NCBI RefSeq assembly: GCF_011049865.1
Contig: NZ_DRGY01000138.1
Location: 1-64,000 of the forward strand
Direction: 5' to 3'
Origin: Marinobacter antarcticus
GTDB lineage: Bacteria > Pseudomonadota > Gammaproteobacteria > Pseudomonadales > Oleiphilaceae
DNA: 64,000 nucleotides
This document shows, in pieces, positions 23,267-32,903 of this stretch (position 1 is the first letter of the stretch; each line of letters opens with the position of its first letter). The notes beneath the pieces are model-generated. The model searched no databases and was not told the origin of the DNA. It was given only the letters and a program-made list of their open reading frames with translations. Both the position numbers and the translations under genes were made by a program.

Positions 23267-25351
23267 ATGCAGAAACAGAACGCCACCGTACACCTGCTGA
23301 TCCTCGATCCTTCCCAGAATGATGCCGAATCGTTGATAAGCCTGCTCCGAAATGCAGGTAACGCTACTCGGGCGCATCGCATTACCTCCGAAGAAGATCT
23401 GGAAGAAGCCCTGAAAACCAATAACTGGGACCTGCTTCTGGCCCGTGATATTGAGCAGGAATTCTCAGCCGATAACGCCCTCGCCATGATCCGGAGAATG
23501 GACAAAGACATTCCGTGCCTGTTCCTGACCGAGGAAGAAAGCCGCGAGAGAACGGTCGCTGTCATGAAGGCCGGCGCTCAGGGTACGGTGCAATCCGGCC
23601 ACAACGATCTGCTGATACTGAAAACCAAGCGTGAACTCGCTGCGCTTGAGGATCGCCGCCGCCGCAGAGCGCTGGAGTCGCATCTAAGGGAGGCCGAGCA
23701 GCGGTGTCAGTTGCTGTTGGAAAGCTCTAAAGATGCCATCGCTTATATCAATGACGGCATGCATATTTATGCCAATCAGTCCTACCTGGAGTTTCTGGGC
23801 TACGACGACATTGATGACATGATGTGTCTTCCCGTACTCGATACGTTAACGCCCGAAAGTCAAAACGCCTACAAGGCGTTCATGAAGTCTTTCGCAGAAA
23901 ACGGTGAAGACGGCATGACCCTCAACTGCACCGCAAAGCGCAGCGATGAACACGAGCTGAACGTGACCATGTCGGTGTCGGCTGCCACCTACGACAGCGA
24001 GGTGTGCACCCAGATAGTGCTGCAACCGGAGCACAGTGACGTCGAGCTGGAAGAAAAATTACGGGAAATCAGCAGCCAGGACCTCCTGACGGGCCTGTAT
24101 AATCGGCAACACCTGATGAGAGAGCTCGAACAGGCCATCGCCAGTGCCGGTAAAAACAACGAAACCGGCGCCCTGGCGTACATTGCACTCGATAATTTCA
24201 TGACCATGAAAGGTCAGGTGGGCATTGCCGGCGCGGACCTTCTGTTGGGTGACCTGTCGGCCTTGCTGAAACACGAAGCGGCCGATGACCTTGTATTGGC
24301 GCGCCTCAGCGACGATGCATTCTGCTTCCTGTGCCTGCCGGGGGATGAAACGTCTCTGGCTGGCCGGTGTGAAAGCCTCCGCAAAGCGGTCGATGAAAAT
24401 CTGTTCGAGATCAACGGCCGTACCGTTCCGTTAACCGTCAGTATCGGCATTGCGTCTATTACCGAGAACTCGCCAAAAGCAGAAGAGCTTATGGCCCGTG
24501 CTCACACTGCATCGTCGGAAGTACGCAAGCAGGAAGGCCAGTCTCAGGGCAACGGTGTTCGCGCCTACAATCCGGCAGACCACGAAATGCTGGACGATGG
24601 CAGCTCTGTAGAGACAATACTGAGAGCTCTGGATGAGAACCGCTTCCGGCTGCTGTTCCAGCCTATTATTAACCTTCGAGGCGACGGCGAAGAACACTAC
24701 GAAGCCTTTGTGCGAATGCTCGACAAAGACGAGAAAGAAGTCTCGCCCTACGATTTTCTGCCCCCCATGGGCCCAAGCGATACCGCCATCAAAATTGATC
24801 GCTGGGTTATCCTGCAAACCATCAAACAGTTATCAAGCCACCGCGCCAATGGCACTGATACCCGCATGTTTCTCAACGTGACGGCGGAAACCTTGCAGGA
24901 CAAAACGTTTACACCTTGGCTGAGCGTTGCCCTGAAAGCTGCACGGCTGCCGGGAGACGCACTGATTTTCCAGATTCGCGAAGGCGATGCGAATAATTAC
25001 ATGAAGCAGGCCAAAGACTTTACGAAGGCCCTGCATCAGCTTCACTGCAAGGTATCCATTGCTCAATTCGGCTGCGCCCTGAATCCGTTCAACACCCTGA
25101 AACACATAGATACCGATTACGTGAAGATTGACGGATCCTTCACGGAAGAAATTCAGAAGAGTGACGAAGCCAAAGAGCAAGTAAAGGAAATGGTGAAGAG
25201 CCTGCAGAGCGCCGGCAAGCTAACCATTATTCCATTGGTGGAAAACGCCGCTATTCTTGCCACACTTTGGCAGGCGGGCGTTAACTACATTCAGGGGTAT
25301 TATTTGCAGGCCCCGGCGCCGGAAATGAATTACGACTTTGGCGACAACTGA
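23267..25351 (+). CDS. fimX: FimX-like REC-like/PAS/degenerate GGDEF/degenerate EAL protein
   Basis: Domain order N-terminal receiver-like, PAS, GGDEF (degenerate SDDAF), EAL (degenerate EAF; DDFG replaced by AQFG); synteny between epmB region and serB/parC. Confidence 0.75.
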   Translation: MQKQNATVHLLILDPSQNDAESLISLLRNAGNATRAHRITSEEDLEEALKTNNWDLLLARDIEQEFSADNALAMIRRMDKDIPCLFLTEEESRERTVAVMKAGAQGTVQSGHNDLLILKTKRELAALEDRRRRRALESHLREAEQRCQLLLESSKDAIAYINDGMHIYANQSYLEFLGYDDIDDMMCLPVLDTLTPESQNAYKAFMKSFAENGEDGMTLNCTAKRSDEHELNVTMSVSAATYDSEVCTQIVLQPEHSDVELEEKLREISSQDLLTGLYNRQHLMRELEQAIASAGKNNETGALAYIALDNFMTMKGQVGIAGADLLLGDLSALLKHEAADDLVLARLSDDAFCFLCLPGDETSLAGRCESLRKAVDENLFEINGRTVPLTVSIGIASITENSPKAEELMARAHTASSEVRKQEGQSQGNGVRAYNPADHEMLDDGSSVETILRALDENRFRLLFQPIINLRGDGEEHYEAFVRMLDKDEKEVSPYDFLPPMGPSDTAIKIDRWVILQTIKQLSSHRANGTDTRMFLNVTAETLQDKTFTPWLSVALKAARLPGDALIFQIREGDANNYMKQAKDFTKALHQLHCKVSIAQFGCALNPFNTLKHIDTDYVKIDGSFTEEIQKSDEAKEQVKEMVKSLQSAGKLTIIPLVENAAILATLWQAGVNYIQGYYLQAPAPEMNYDFGDN

Positions 25352-25367
25352 GGGCTCAACACTGAAA

Positions 25368-25394
25368 AACGCCGGTTCAGAAACCGGCTTTTTT
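25368..25394. terminator. Bidirectional intrinsic terminator overlapping the serB 3' end
   Basis: aaaacGCCGGTTcagaAACCGGCtttttt between convergent fimX-like and serB. Confidence 0.8.
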
Positions 25395-26609
25395 CAGCCC
25401 CTGATTCGTCTCGCTTTCGCGAAAGCCGATAAGGTAAAGAATGGCGTCCAGGCCGAGCGTAGAGATAGCGTGGCGCGCCGATTCTTTTACCAGCGGTTTG
25501 GCCCGAAAGGCAACGCCAAGGCCTGCCTGACTCAGCATGGGCAGATCGTTGGCACCATCGCCCACAGCAATAACCTGCTCCCGGGAAATATGTTCTTTTT
25601 CGGCAATTTCCAGTAACAACTCGGCTTTGCGCTTGCCATCGACGATCTGTCCAGACACCTCCCCGGTTACCTTGCCATCACGAATTTCCAGCTCGTTAGC
25701 GTACACGTAATCGATACCCAACTTGCTCTGAAGGTGCCGGGCAAAATAAGTGAAGCCACCGGACAGTATCGCTGTGCGATAACCCAGTGCTTTCAAGCTT
25801 CGAATCAGGTGCTCCGCCCCTTCCGTCATTTTCAATCGACCGGCAACCCGCTCCAGCACTGATTCATCCAGGCCCTTGAGTAATAGCAGGCGCTCGGCAA
25901 AACTCTGGCTGAAATCCAGCTCACCCTGCATCGCACGTTCGGTAATCTCCGCGACCTGTTCGCCAACACCGGCTTCCCGGGCAAGCTCATCAATCACTTC
26001 GGCTTCAATCAGGGTGGAGTCCATATCAAACACCACAAGCCGCCGGTTGCGCCGAAAAATGGAATCTTCCTGGAACGCAATATCCACATTCATTTCGCCG
26101 GCAATCTGCAGAAAATCGGCTCTCAACTGCTCAGAATCCGAAGGCGTGCCGCGCACTGAAAACTCCACGCAGGCAATCCCGTTTGTCGTCGCGTTGAGGG
26201 ACGGTCTCGCTGACAGCCTGGAAATATTGTCAATATTCAGGCCGTGGCGGGCCGTGATCGCAGAAACCTGAGCAATCTGCTCCGCCTTGATATCACGGGA
26301 CAACAAAGTGACGATGTAACAGGCACGATTGCGCCCTTCCGCCCATGCTTGATATTCCTGCGTGGTAATCGGCGCGAATCTCACTTGAAGATCGAGCGCG
26401 TGCAAGCGGAACAACAAATCACGGATCACCGGGGAGGATTTCGACTCATCGGGGATTTCAATAAGAATTCCCCAGGTCAGATGGTCATGGATAACCGCCT
26501 GGCCTATGTCGAGAATCCGCACATCGTACTGCCCCATGATGCCGGTTATCTCAGACGTGAGCCCGGGCTTGTCGCGCCCGGATACATTGATCAGTACCAG
26601 TTCACTCAC
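25377..26609 (-). CDS. serB: Phosphoserine phosphatase with N-terminal ACT domains
   Basis: VVFDMDSTLIEAEVIDELAREAGVG HAD motif, VGDGANDLPMLSQAGLGVAF. Confidence 0.96.
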   Translation of the reverse strand: MSELVLINVSGRDKPGLTSEITGIMGQYDVRILDIGQAVIHDHLTWGILIEIPDESKSSPVIRDLLFRLHALDLQVRFAPITTQEYQAWAEGRNRACYIVTLLSRDIKAEQIAQVSAITARHGLNIDNISRLSARPSLNATTNGIACVEFSVRGTPSDSEQLRADFLQIAGEMNVDIAFQEDSIFRRNRRLVVFDMDSTLIEAEVIDELAREAGVGEQVAEITERAMQGELDFSQSFAERLLLLKGLDESVLERVAGRLKMTEGAEHLIRSLKALGYRTAILSGGFTYFARHLQSKLGIDYVYANELEIRDGKVTGEVSGQIVDGKRKAELLLEIAEKEHISREQVIAVGDGANDLPMLSQAGLGVAFRAKPLVKESARHAISTLGLDAILYLIGFRESETNQGLKKAGF

Positions 26610-26654
26610 TGTCAGATTGCTCCCTTTCCGCTCTCTGTTTCCAATCTGTCCATT

Positions 26655-28955
26655 TCAGGTCTCACCATTTTCCAGACTCGCCTCTTCCTTTGCTCGCGAG
26701 GCAGAGGGAATAACGTCAATGGCATCGACACGCTGCAGCCCTCGGGGCAGCTTGTGCCCGCGCCGGCCGCGCTCGCCCAGATAGTGCTCAAGATCGCTGA
26801 ACTGCAGGCCCATCTTGCGCTTGCCCGCCCGGATCTCCAACTGATCATCCTCGGCGAACACCGCGATGGCCACCACGAACTCCTCACGGCTTTGCACCCG
26901 GGCTGACGGAATACTGATAATCTTGTTGCCTTTGCCCTTACTCAACTCCGGCAGCTCGCTGAGCGGGAACACGAGCATTCTGCCTTCGTTGGTAATGGCA
27001 CCCAGGTACAGACCTTTCTCTGTAACAGGGATAACCACAGGCGACATAATCTGCGCACCTTTGGGAACACTGACCACGGCTTTGCCGTTCCTGTTTTTAC
27101 TGAGCATGTCGTTCAGCGAGGTCACAAATCCATAGCCGCCATCCGTCACCAACAACGTTTTCCGCGCTGGGTCGCCCATCAACAAGCCCGAGAAGCTTGC
27201 CCCTGAAGGGGGGTTGATCCTTCCCGTTAGAGGTTCGCCCTGCCCTCTGGCGGACGGCAGGCTGTGAGCCATCAGTGAATACGCCCGACCGGTGGAGTCG
27301 AGAAAGATTGTTTGCTGGTTATTGCGGCCTTTGGCGACCAAAGCAAAACGGTCGCCGGATTTATAGCTCAGACCATTGGGGTCTATGTCATGGCCCTTGG
27401 CAGCGCGAACCCAGCCCTTGTCAGACAGCACAACGGTCACGGGATCGTTGGAAACCAGGTCATTTTCGCTGAACGCCCGGGCCTCTTCGCGGGCAACAAT
27501 GGGCGAGCGGCGCTCATCGCCATAGGTTTCAGCATCGGCTAGCAGCTCATTCTTGATCAGTTCGCGCAACCGCTCCTGGGAACCAAGAATGGTCTGCAGT
27601 TCGTCCCGCTCTATGGCCAACTCGTCTTGCTCGCCGCGAATTTTCATTTCTTCAAGCTTGGCAAGATGCCGCAGTTTCAGCTCGAGAATGGATTCGGCCT
27701 GATCCGGAGACAATCCGAATCGCTCCATAAACACCAACTTGGGCTTATCTTCGGTGCGGATAATATGAATGACTTCGTCAATATTAAGATAGGCAATCAA
27801 CAGGCCTTCAAGAATGTGCAGTCGGGCAAGTACCTTATCAAGTCGGTACTGCAAACGGCGCGTGACCGTCGTGCGACGAAACGCAAGCCATTCGGTCAGC
27901 ATCTGGCGCAGGCCCTTTACACCGGGACGGCCATCGTTACCAATAACATTGATGTTAACCCGGTAGCTTTTCTCAAGATCCGTGCTGGCAAACAAATGGG
28001 CCATCAGCCCGTCGAGATCAACGCGGTTAGAGCGCGGCACAATAACCAGCCGGGTCGGATTCTCATGATCGGATTCGTCGCGAAGATCGGCCACCATCGG
28101 CAATTTTTTGGTTTGCATCTGGTGCGCAATCTGCTCAAGCACGCGGTTACCGGAAACCTGGTGCGGTAAATCGGTTACCACAACCTCACCACTCTCTCGC
28201 ACCCAGCGGGCGCGCATGCGCAGCGAGCCCCGGCCGGTTTCATAAATCTGGCGAAGATCTTTACGGGGCGTGATGATTTCTGCGTAGGTCGGAAAGTCGG
28301 GGCCTTTGACGTGCTCGCATAGCTGATCGACGGTGGCGTCAGGATCATCCAGCAGCCGGATACAGGCGGCGGTTACCTCCCTGACGTTATGGGGCGGAAT
28401 ATCTGTGGCCATGCCTACCGCGATGCCGGTCGTACCGTTGAGCAGCACGTGGGGCAGCCTTGCGGGCAGCACCGAGGGTTCGTCCATGGTGCCGTCAAAG
28501 TTGGGCGTCCAGTCTACGGTGCCCTGGCCAAGCTCGGTGAGCAATACATCGGCAAACCGCGCCAACCGTGATTCGGTGTACCGCATGGCCGCGAAGGATT
28601 TGGGATCGTCGGGCGCACCCCAGTTACCCTGGCCGTCAACAAGCGGATAACGATAGGAAAATGGCTGAGCCATCAGCACCATGGCTTCATAACAGGCGCT
28701 GTCGCCGTGGGGATGGAACTTGCCGAGAACATCGCCCACGGTACGGGCAGATTTCTTGTATTTGGACGTAGATTTCAGGCCCAGCTCTGACATAGCGTAA
28801 ATAATGCGCCGCTGAACCGGCTTCAGCCCGTCACCAATATTGGGAAGTGCCCGGTCGAGAATGACGTACATGGAGTAGTCCAGGTAGGCTTTTTCCGTGT
28901 AGTCTCTGAGTGAAACCCGCTCAAAGCCTTCATCCGTCGTCTGAAACTCTGGCAT
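26655..28955 (-). CDS. parC: DNA topoisomerase IV subunit A
   Basis: [53 protein letters not shown]. Confidence 0.97.
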   Translation of the reverse strand: MPEFQTTDEGFERVSLRDYTEKAYLDYSMYVILDRALPNIGDGLKPVQRRIIYAMSELGLKSTSKYKKSARTVGDVLGKFHPHGDSACYEAMVLMAQPFSYRYPLVDGQGNWGAPDDPKSFAAMRYTESRLARFADVLLTELGQGTVDWTPNFDGTMDEPSVLPARLPHVLLNGTTGIAVGMATDIPPHNVREVTAACIRLLDDPDATVDQLCEHVKGPDFPTYAEIITPRKDLRQIYETGRGSLRMRARWVRESGEVVVTDLPHQVSGNRVLEQIAHQMQTKKLPMVADLRDESDHENPTRLVIVPRSNRVDLDGLMAHLFASTDLEKSYRVNINVIGNDGRPGVKGLRQMLTEWLAFRRTTVTRRLQYRLDKVLARLHILEGLLIAYLNIDEVIHIIRTEDKPKLVFMERFGLSPDQAESILELKLRHLAKLEEMKIRGEQDELAIERDELQTILGSQERLRELIKNELLADAETYGDERRSPIVAREEARAFSENDLVSNDPVTVVLSDKGWVRAAKGHDIDPNGLSYKSGDRFALVAKGRNNQQTIFLDSTGRAYSLMAHSLPSARGQGEPLTGRINPPSGASFSGLLMGDPARKTLLVTDGGYGFVTSLNDMLSKNRNGKAVVSVPKGAQIMSPVVIPVTEKGLYLGAITNEGRMLVFPLSELPELSKGKGNKIISIPSARVQSREEFVVAIAVFAEDDQLEIRAGKRKMGLQFSDLEHYLGERGRRGHKLPRGLQRVDAIDVIPSASRAKEEASLENGET

Positions 28956-29233
28956 GGATGCCTCTTTTGCCTGTATTAACTGATTTTGAAGGAGTCCGTG
29001 ATGCTACCTTGTGCGCCCGGAATAATCACGGGGCCGGTGCAACGGGACATTATATGGAGCGCCGGGCGGATACACCAACAACCCACGGATTTATTGGCCA
29101 AAATGGTTCGCCGAAGCCCAATACCGCCAATTCCAATAGCGGAATTCCCGCATGGAGAGTCTGTAACGTGCGCCGTATGCTCGTTGCCAGTGATGAATAG
29201 AAGACCGTTTTCCTTCCAAACAAGCGGAACACT

Positions 29234-29497
29234 ATGAAACCTAATCTAAAAGCCTGCGGGCAAGCCATGGTAACAGCCATGGTGAATGCGGCTCTGGCCG
29301 TCGCGCTGATGCTGCTCGTGGAATTTGCAATCAGCGGCAGCTTTCACGTTCCGGCAACCTATCTTTGGGCAGGCTTGCTGATATGGCTGGTTATTTTCGG
29401 TGCTCAGTTCTGGCGCCAGCGCAATCTTTGCCTAGCCTGTGACACTACGCCAAAAACAACCACTGCAACCCATCAAAACCTGCACACAGACGTCTGA
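29234..29497 (+). CDS. Small two-TM membrane protein of unknown function
   Basis: 87 aa with two hydrophobic segments (AALAVALMLLVEFAI; YLWAGLLIWLVIFGAQFW); purine-rich region upstream; no family recognised. Confidence 0.5.
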   Translation: MKPNLKACGQAMVTAMVNAALAVALMLLVEFAISGSFHVPATYLWAGLLIWLVIFGAQFWRQRNLCLACDTTPKTTTATHQNLHTDV

Positions 29498-29564
29498 ATA
29501 TCACGATCAAGTCACCTCTTCTTTAATAAGTTTCTGACAGCCGGCTCTGCGCTGCTATGCTTTG

Positions 29565-29839
29565 ACACAAGCATCAGCAGACACCTTCTTCACGTCCGCC
29601 AGCCGCATCCTGAACGGTGACCGGGATCTTTGTTAGGCTAGGGAACGTTTCGAAACAACCGTCAAACAGTTCTCCAACACTGATGTTTCCAGCGTAGCCA
29701 AGCGGTTTGATTCATTGCGCACGTATTTTGATGAAGTAGGCGCCCATGCGGACGATCAGGGGAAATTGACGGGATCAGTCAGTCTCTTGACAAACATGCC
29801 CGTGAACTGGAAAAACAGACCGGCAGGTTCCGGGTATAA
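29565..29839 (+). pseudogene. Possible decayed methyl-accepting chemotaxis protein remnant
   Basis: Broken reading frames encode DTFFTSASRILNGDRDL and, after a frameshift, ISQSLDKHARELEKQTGRFRV-stop, which resembles an MCP C-terminus (GRFRV). Confidence 0.4.
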
Positions 29840-29871
29840 ATCCGAAACCTGCCATCCGTGAGCGGCCAGGT

Positions 29872-30453
29872 TTACTGACGGATACCCTCAACCGAGATAA
29901 TAATTTCCACGGTTTCGGATGCCTTGCCAAGATTCATGGGAATGCCGAAGTCTTGAAGTCGCAACTCAGTTGTGGCTTCAAAGCCCATACGATATCCGCC
30001 CCAGGGGTCCTTGCCGTGACCCAGCATTTCCACGTCGAGGGTGACCTCACGAGTAACACCGCGCAAGGTAAGATCACCAACAATATCGGCCTCGCCGTCA
30101 TCATCAAGTTCAACACGCTTGCTCTTGAAGCTCGCTTCAGGATGCTCACTCACATACAGAAAATCTTCACTGCGCAAGTGCTTGTCCCGCTCGGCGTGGT
30201 TCGAGTCCACGCTGGAGGTGTCAATGGTTACGCTTACCGAATCGTTTTGCGGATTTTCAGCGTCGTAAACAAACTGGCCGTCAAAATCGTTGAATCGGCC
30301 ATACAGCCAACTGTAGCCCAGATGCGAAATTTTGAAGGTAATGAACTGATGATCTTTTTCGTTATCAAAATCGTAGGTGCCGCTGCCCTCGCTGGCATGC
30401 ACGCTTCCCACAAGTGCCAATGAAACGGCTGATGCAAGCAGTAATTTTTTCAT
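29872..30453 (-). CDS. YceI family periplasmic protein
   Basis: Signal peptide then YDFDNEKDHQFITFKISHLGYSWLYGRFNDFDGQFVYD; VTIDTSSVDSNHAERDKHLRSEDFL. Confidence 0.93.
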   Translation of the reverse strand: MKKLLLASAVSLALVGSVHASEGSGTYDFDNEKDHQFITFKISHLGYSWLYGRFNDFDGQFVYDAENPQNDSVSVTIDTSSVDSNHAERDKHLRSEDFLYVSEHPEASFKSKRVELDDDGEADIVGDLTLRGVTREVTLDVEMLGHGKDPWGGYRMGFEATTELRLQDFGIPMNLGKASETVEIIISVEGIRQ

Positions 30454-30507
30454 GATGTCTCCTTTTAAAAAACAGAATCGCTCTGGTTCAGAGCAGCGTT
30501 ACGCCAA

Positions 30508-31068
30508 TTACTTCTCCTGACGCTGAGGAACAAACATCCGGCGCAGGGTGTTATCCCGGTCAATAAAATGATGCTTCAATGCGCCTGCCGAATGGGCCAG
30601 CGCAAGAGCCACTAAACTCCATGTGCTCCAGTAGTGAACCAACCCTGCCGTATCTTCCAGTTGTTTGATCTGGCCTGTTACAGAGGGTACCTCGATCCAG
30701 CCAAACACGCTCACAAATGAACCGTCGGCGGTTGAAATGAGATACCCGCTTACCAGCGCAACGAACACTAGAACGTACAGAAGGCCATGGGCGAACCGGG
30801 CGCCGATAACCTCCCAGCGTTTATGATTCGCAAGCGCATCAGGAGAGGCGGTGAACAAACGCCAGAATAGCCGGAGTACAATCAAACAAAATAACAAAAC
30901 GCCGATGGCACGATGGATGTCCGGGGCGCGTTGGTACCAGCTGCTGTAATAGGTAAGATCAACCATCCAGAATCCTAGCGCGAACATTCCGAACACAACC
31001 ACAGCGGCAACCCAGTGGAGAACAATCGCTACGAAGCCGTAGCTGACAGGTGTATTACTTAATTGCAT
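30508..31068 (-). CDS. Cytochrome b561 family protein
   Basis: IVLHWVAAVVVFGMFALGFWMVDL, DIHRAIGVLLF; 4-TM with His residues; adjacent to yceI. Confidence 0.92.
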   Translation of the reverse strand: MQLSNTPVSYGFVAIVLHWVAAVVVFGMFALGFWMVDLTYYSSWYQRAPDIHRAIGVLLFCLIVLRLFWRLFTASPDALANHKRWEVIGARFAHGLLYVLVFVALVSGYLISTADGSFVSVFGWIEVPSVTGQIKQLEDTAGLVHYWSTWSLVALALAHSAGALKHHFIDRDNTLRRMFVPQRQEK

Positions 31069-31317
31069 GGTGACGGTGACCTTTCATTCTTTGCCTGAAA
31101 CTCTCGCTCGCACGAGTATAGAAAGTGACATCCGCAAAGGACATCGCAATCTTTTGCTCTGTATCGTCAAAAATTCTGATCATGGGCCTGAGACAGTGCA
31201 CCTATTTGCCTTTGGTCGCATACGGGTTTTACGGATTGTTGAGAACTCTTGACTTGATAGTATTTACTCATACTGAATTGCCCCGTCGTGGGGTCTCATT
31301 GAACGAGAGGACAAGAC

Positions 31318-31365
31318 ATGGAAATCGAATTCGACGAATCCGTTGCGATTCCCAGCAATAACTGA
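31318..31365 (+). CDS. Candidate 15-aa small protein MEIEFDESVAIPSNN
   Basis: ATG preceded by gagaggacaagac, stop TGA directly upstream of the terminator; acidic N-terminus. Confidence 0.3.
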   Translation: MEIEFDESVAIPSNN

Positions 31366-31372
31366 TTTTGAG

Positions 31373-31402
31373 TGGCCCCTTTTCGGGGCCATTCCATTTT
31401 TT
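31373..31402 (+). terminator. Intrinsic terminator
   Basis: TGGCCCC-ttttc-GGGGCCA followed by ttccatttttt; T-tract only on the + strand side. Confidence 0.85.
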
Positions 31403-31607
31403 GCCGTGTACAACCCGAGCGAAAATCTGCAGCCCGCTTTCAGTTTCTTTATGAAACAGTAGCAATACTCCCGTGTTTTTGGCAATCTCTCTCCCAACTA
31501 TCAGTTTACTCAGGCTTTTCCGGTTTCATCAGTGACTGATCAGTGATCGTTCAGGCGCTCGTCTGTCATGGCGCCTGATGCATTCGTTCAATAACTAAAA
31601 ACTCACT

Positions 31608-32903
31608 ATGCAGCAATCTCTCCCGGAAAAGTTGACCGATTCAGAAGTAGACTTGCTAACGCCAATGCTGCGCAGAAACGGCGATGCCTGGACGGCAAGT
31701 TTTCGCGGCCTGATTCTGGGCACGGCACTGCAACCTATTTACAGCATTTCCCATAAACGAATCGTCGGTTATGAAGCCCTGATTCGGGCGCTCGATCCCG
31801 ATAACGCCAGTGTGCTGCCAATACACCTTTTTGAACTGCCAACGTCTGATACCGAAGCTCTGCTGCTAGACCGCTTGTGTCGGTATCTGCACATTCAGAA
31901 CTTCAGCGGTATACAGGACCAGCTCAACTGGCTGTTTCTCAATGTCTCCCCCAGGGTTATCACCAGTGGCAGCCAGACCGATTCTTTTTTAGGCGAATTA
32001 CTTGCCAAAACCGGGCTACCGCCCCACCAGATTGTTATCGAGATTGTTGAGCAACCAACCGATGACGCCGAGCGCCTGCGTGAAACCGTTGCTTACTATC
32101 GGCAACTGGGGTGTCTGACAGCCATTGACGACTTTGGTGCCGGGCATTCCAACTTTGAGCGCATCTGGAACCTGTCGCCCGACATCGTAAAATTGGACCG
32201 GAAGCTGCTAACGCGGGCAACAGAAGATCATAAGGCGCGACAGATACTGAACGGAATTGTCTCATTGCTGCATCAGTCGGGTTGCCTGGTGTTACTGGAG
32301 GGAGTGGAAACCGGCGACCAGGCGATGATTGCCATTGATGCAGGGGTGGACTTTGTTCAGGGATTCTACTTTTGCCGTCCTGTTATGGATTTGTCTCAGT
32401 TGCGCTCATCGTCCGCCGACTTCGACAAGCTGCTTCGCGAGTACAAGGCGTGCTATCAGATAACAGGGGATCCGACGCGCCAATTGGTCGATTTTTTCCA
32501 GCCCGATTTCCAGAAAGCCATTGAGCAACTGCAAGCCGGCGTCAGCATGGCCCTTGCTTGCCATAACCTGCTGAATCACCCTACCGTTTCACGCTGCTAT
32601 CTGGTGGATGACAAAGGTGTCCAAGTTGGCGACAACCTGATATCCGATACCGGCACTCGTAGCCTGGACCCACGTTTCAAGCCGCTTGAGCGCACCAGCA
32701 AGGCGGACTGGTTTCGGCAACAGTACCTTCAGCAGGCACTGGCCCAGCCAGGAACGTTGCATGTTACTGCGCCCTACCTCTGCGTAACGGGTGCCTACAT
32801 GTGCGTCACTCTGTCACTGTGTTTTACTCACGACAGCGAATTGCATGTACTTTGCTGCGATATTCTGGCCAATCCTTCGATGCCTTCTGTTATCCCGGGC
32901 TAA
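31608..32903 (+). CDS. EAL-domain c-di-GMP phosphodiesterase with C-terminal PAS/Cache-like sensor
   Basis: YEALIRALDP, LNVSP, IEIVE, IDDFGAGHSN, VKLDRKLL, EGVET, QGFYFCRP all present; C-terminal ~150 aa sensor-like. Confidence 0.88.
   Translation: MQQSLPEKLTDSEVDLLTPMLRRNGDAWTASFRGLILGTALQPIYSISHKRIVGYEALIRALDPDNASVLPIHLFELPTSDTEALLLDRLCRYLHIQNFSGIQDQLNWLFLNVSPRVITSGSQTDSFLGELLAKTGLPPHQIVIEIVEQPTDDAERLRETVAYYRQLGCLTAIDDFGAGHSNFERIWNLSPDIVKLDRKLLTRATEDHKARQILNGIVSLLHQSGCLVLLEGVETGDQAMIAIDAGVDFVQGFYFCRPVMDLSQLRSSSADFDKLLREYKACYQITGDPTRQLVDFFQPDFQKAIEQLQAGVSMALACHNLLNHPTVSRCYLVDDKGVQVGDNLISDTGTRSLDPRFKPLERTSKADWFRQQYLQQALAQPGTLHVTAPYLCVTGAYMCVTLSLCFTHDSELHVLCCDILANPSMPSVIPG

Larger units (their letters stand above)
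31249..31402 (+). ncRNA. Candidate small independent transcript (sRNA or leader-type transcript) containing a 15-codon ORF
   Basis: TTGACT -35-like element at 31249 (poor -10 region), CCCCgtcgtGGGG hairpin, RBS-like gagagga, 15-codon ORF, GAATCcgttgcGATTC hairpin, strong terminator TGGCCCCttttcGGGGCCA + T-tract. Confidence 0.4.

Noticed and set aside
29260-29284. Repeated CCATGG palindromes at the start of the 87-aa gene
   Set aside because: Six-base palindromes separated by 6 bp are expected by chance and lie inside the putative coding sequence.
31125-31361. 78-aa + strand ORF overlapping the tiny transcription unit
   Set aside because: Out of frame with the RBS-linked ATG at 31318, no recognisable motif, and it runs through the candidate promoter and hairpin.
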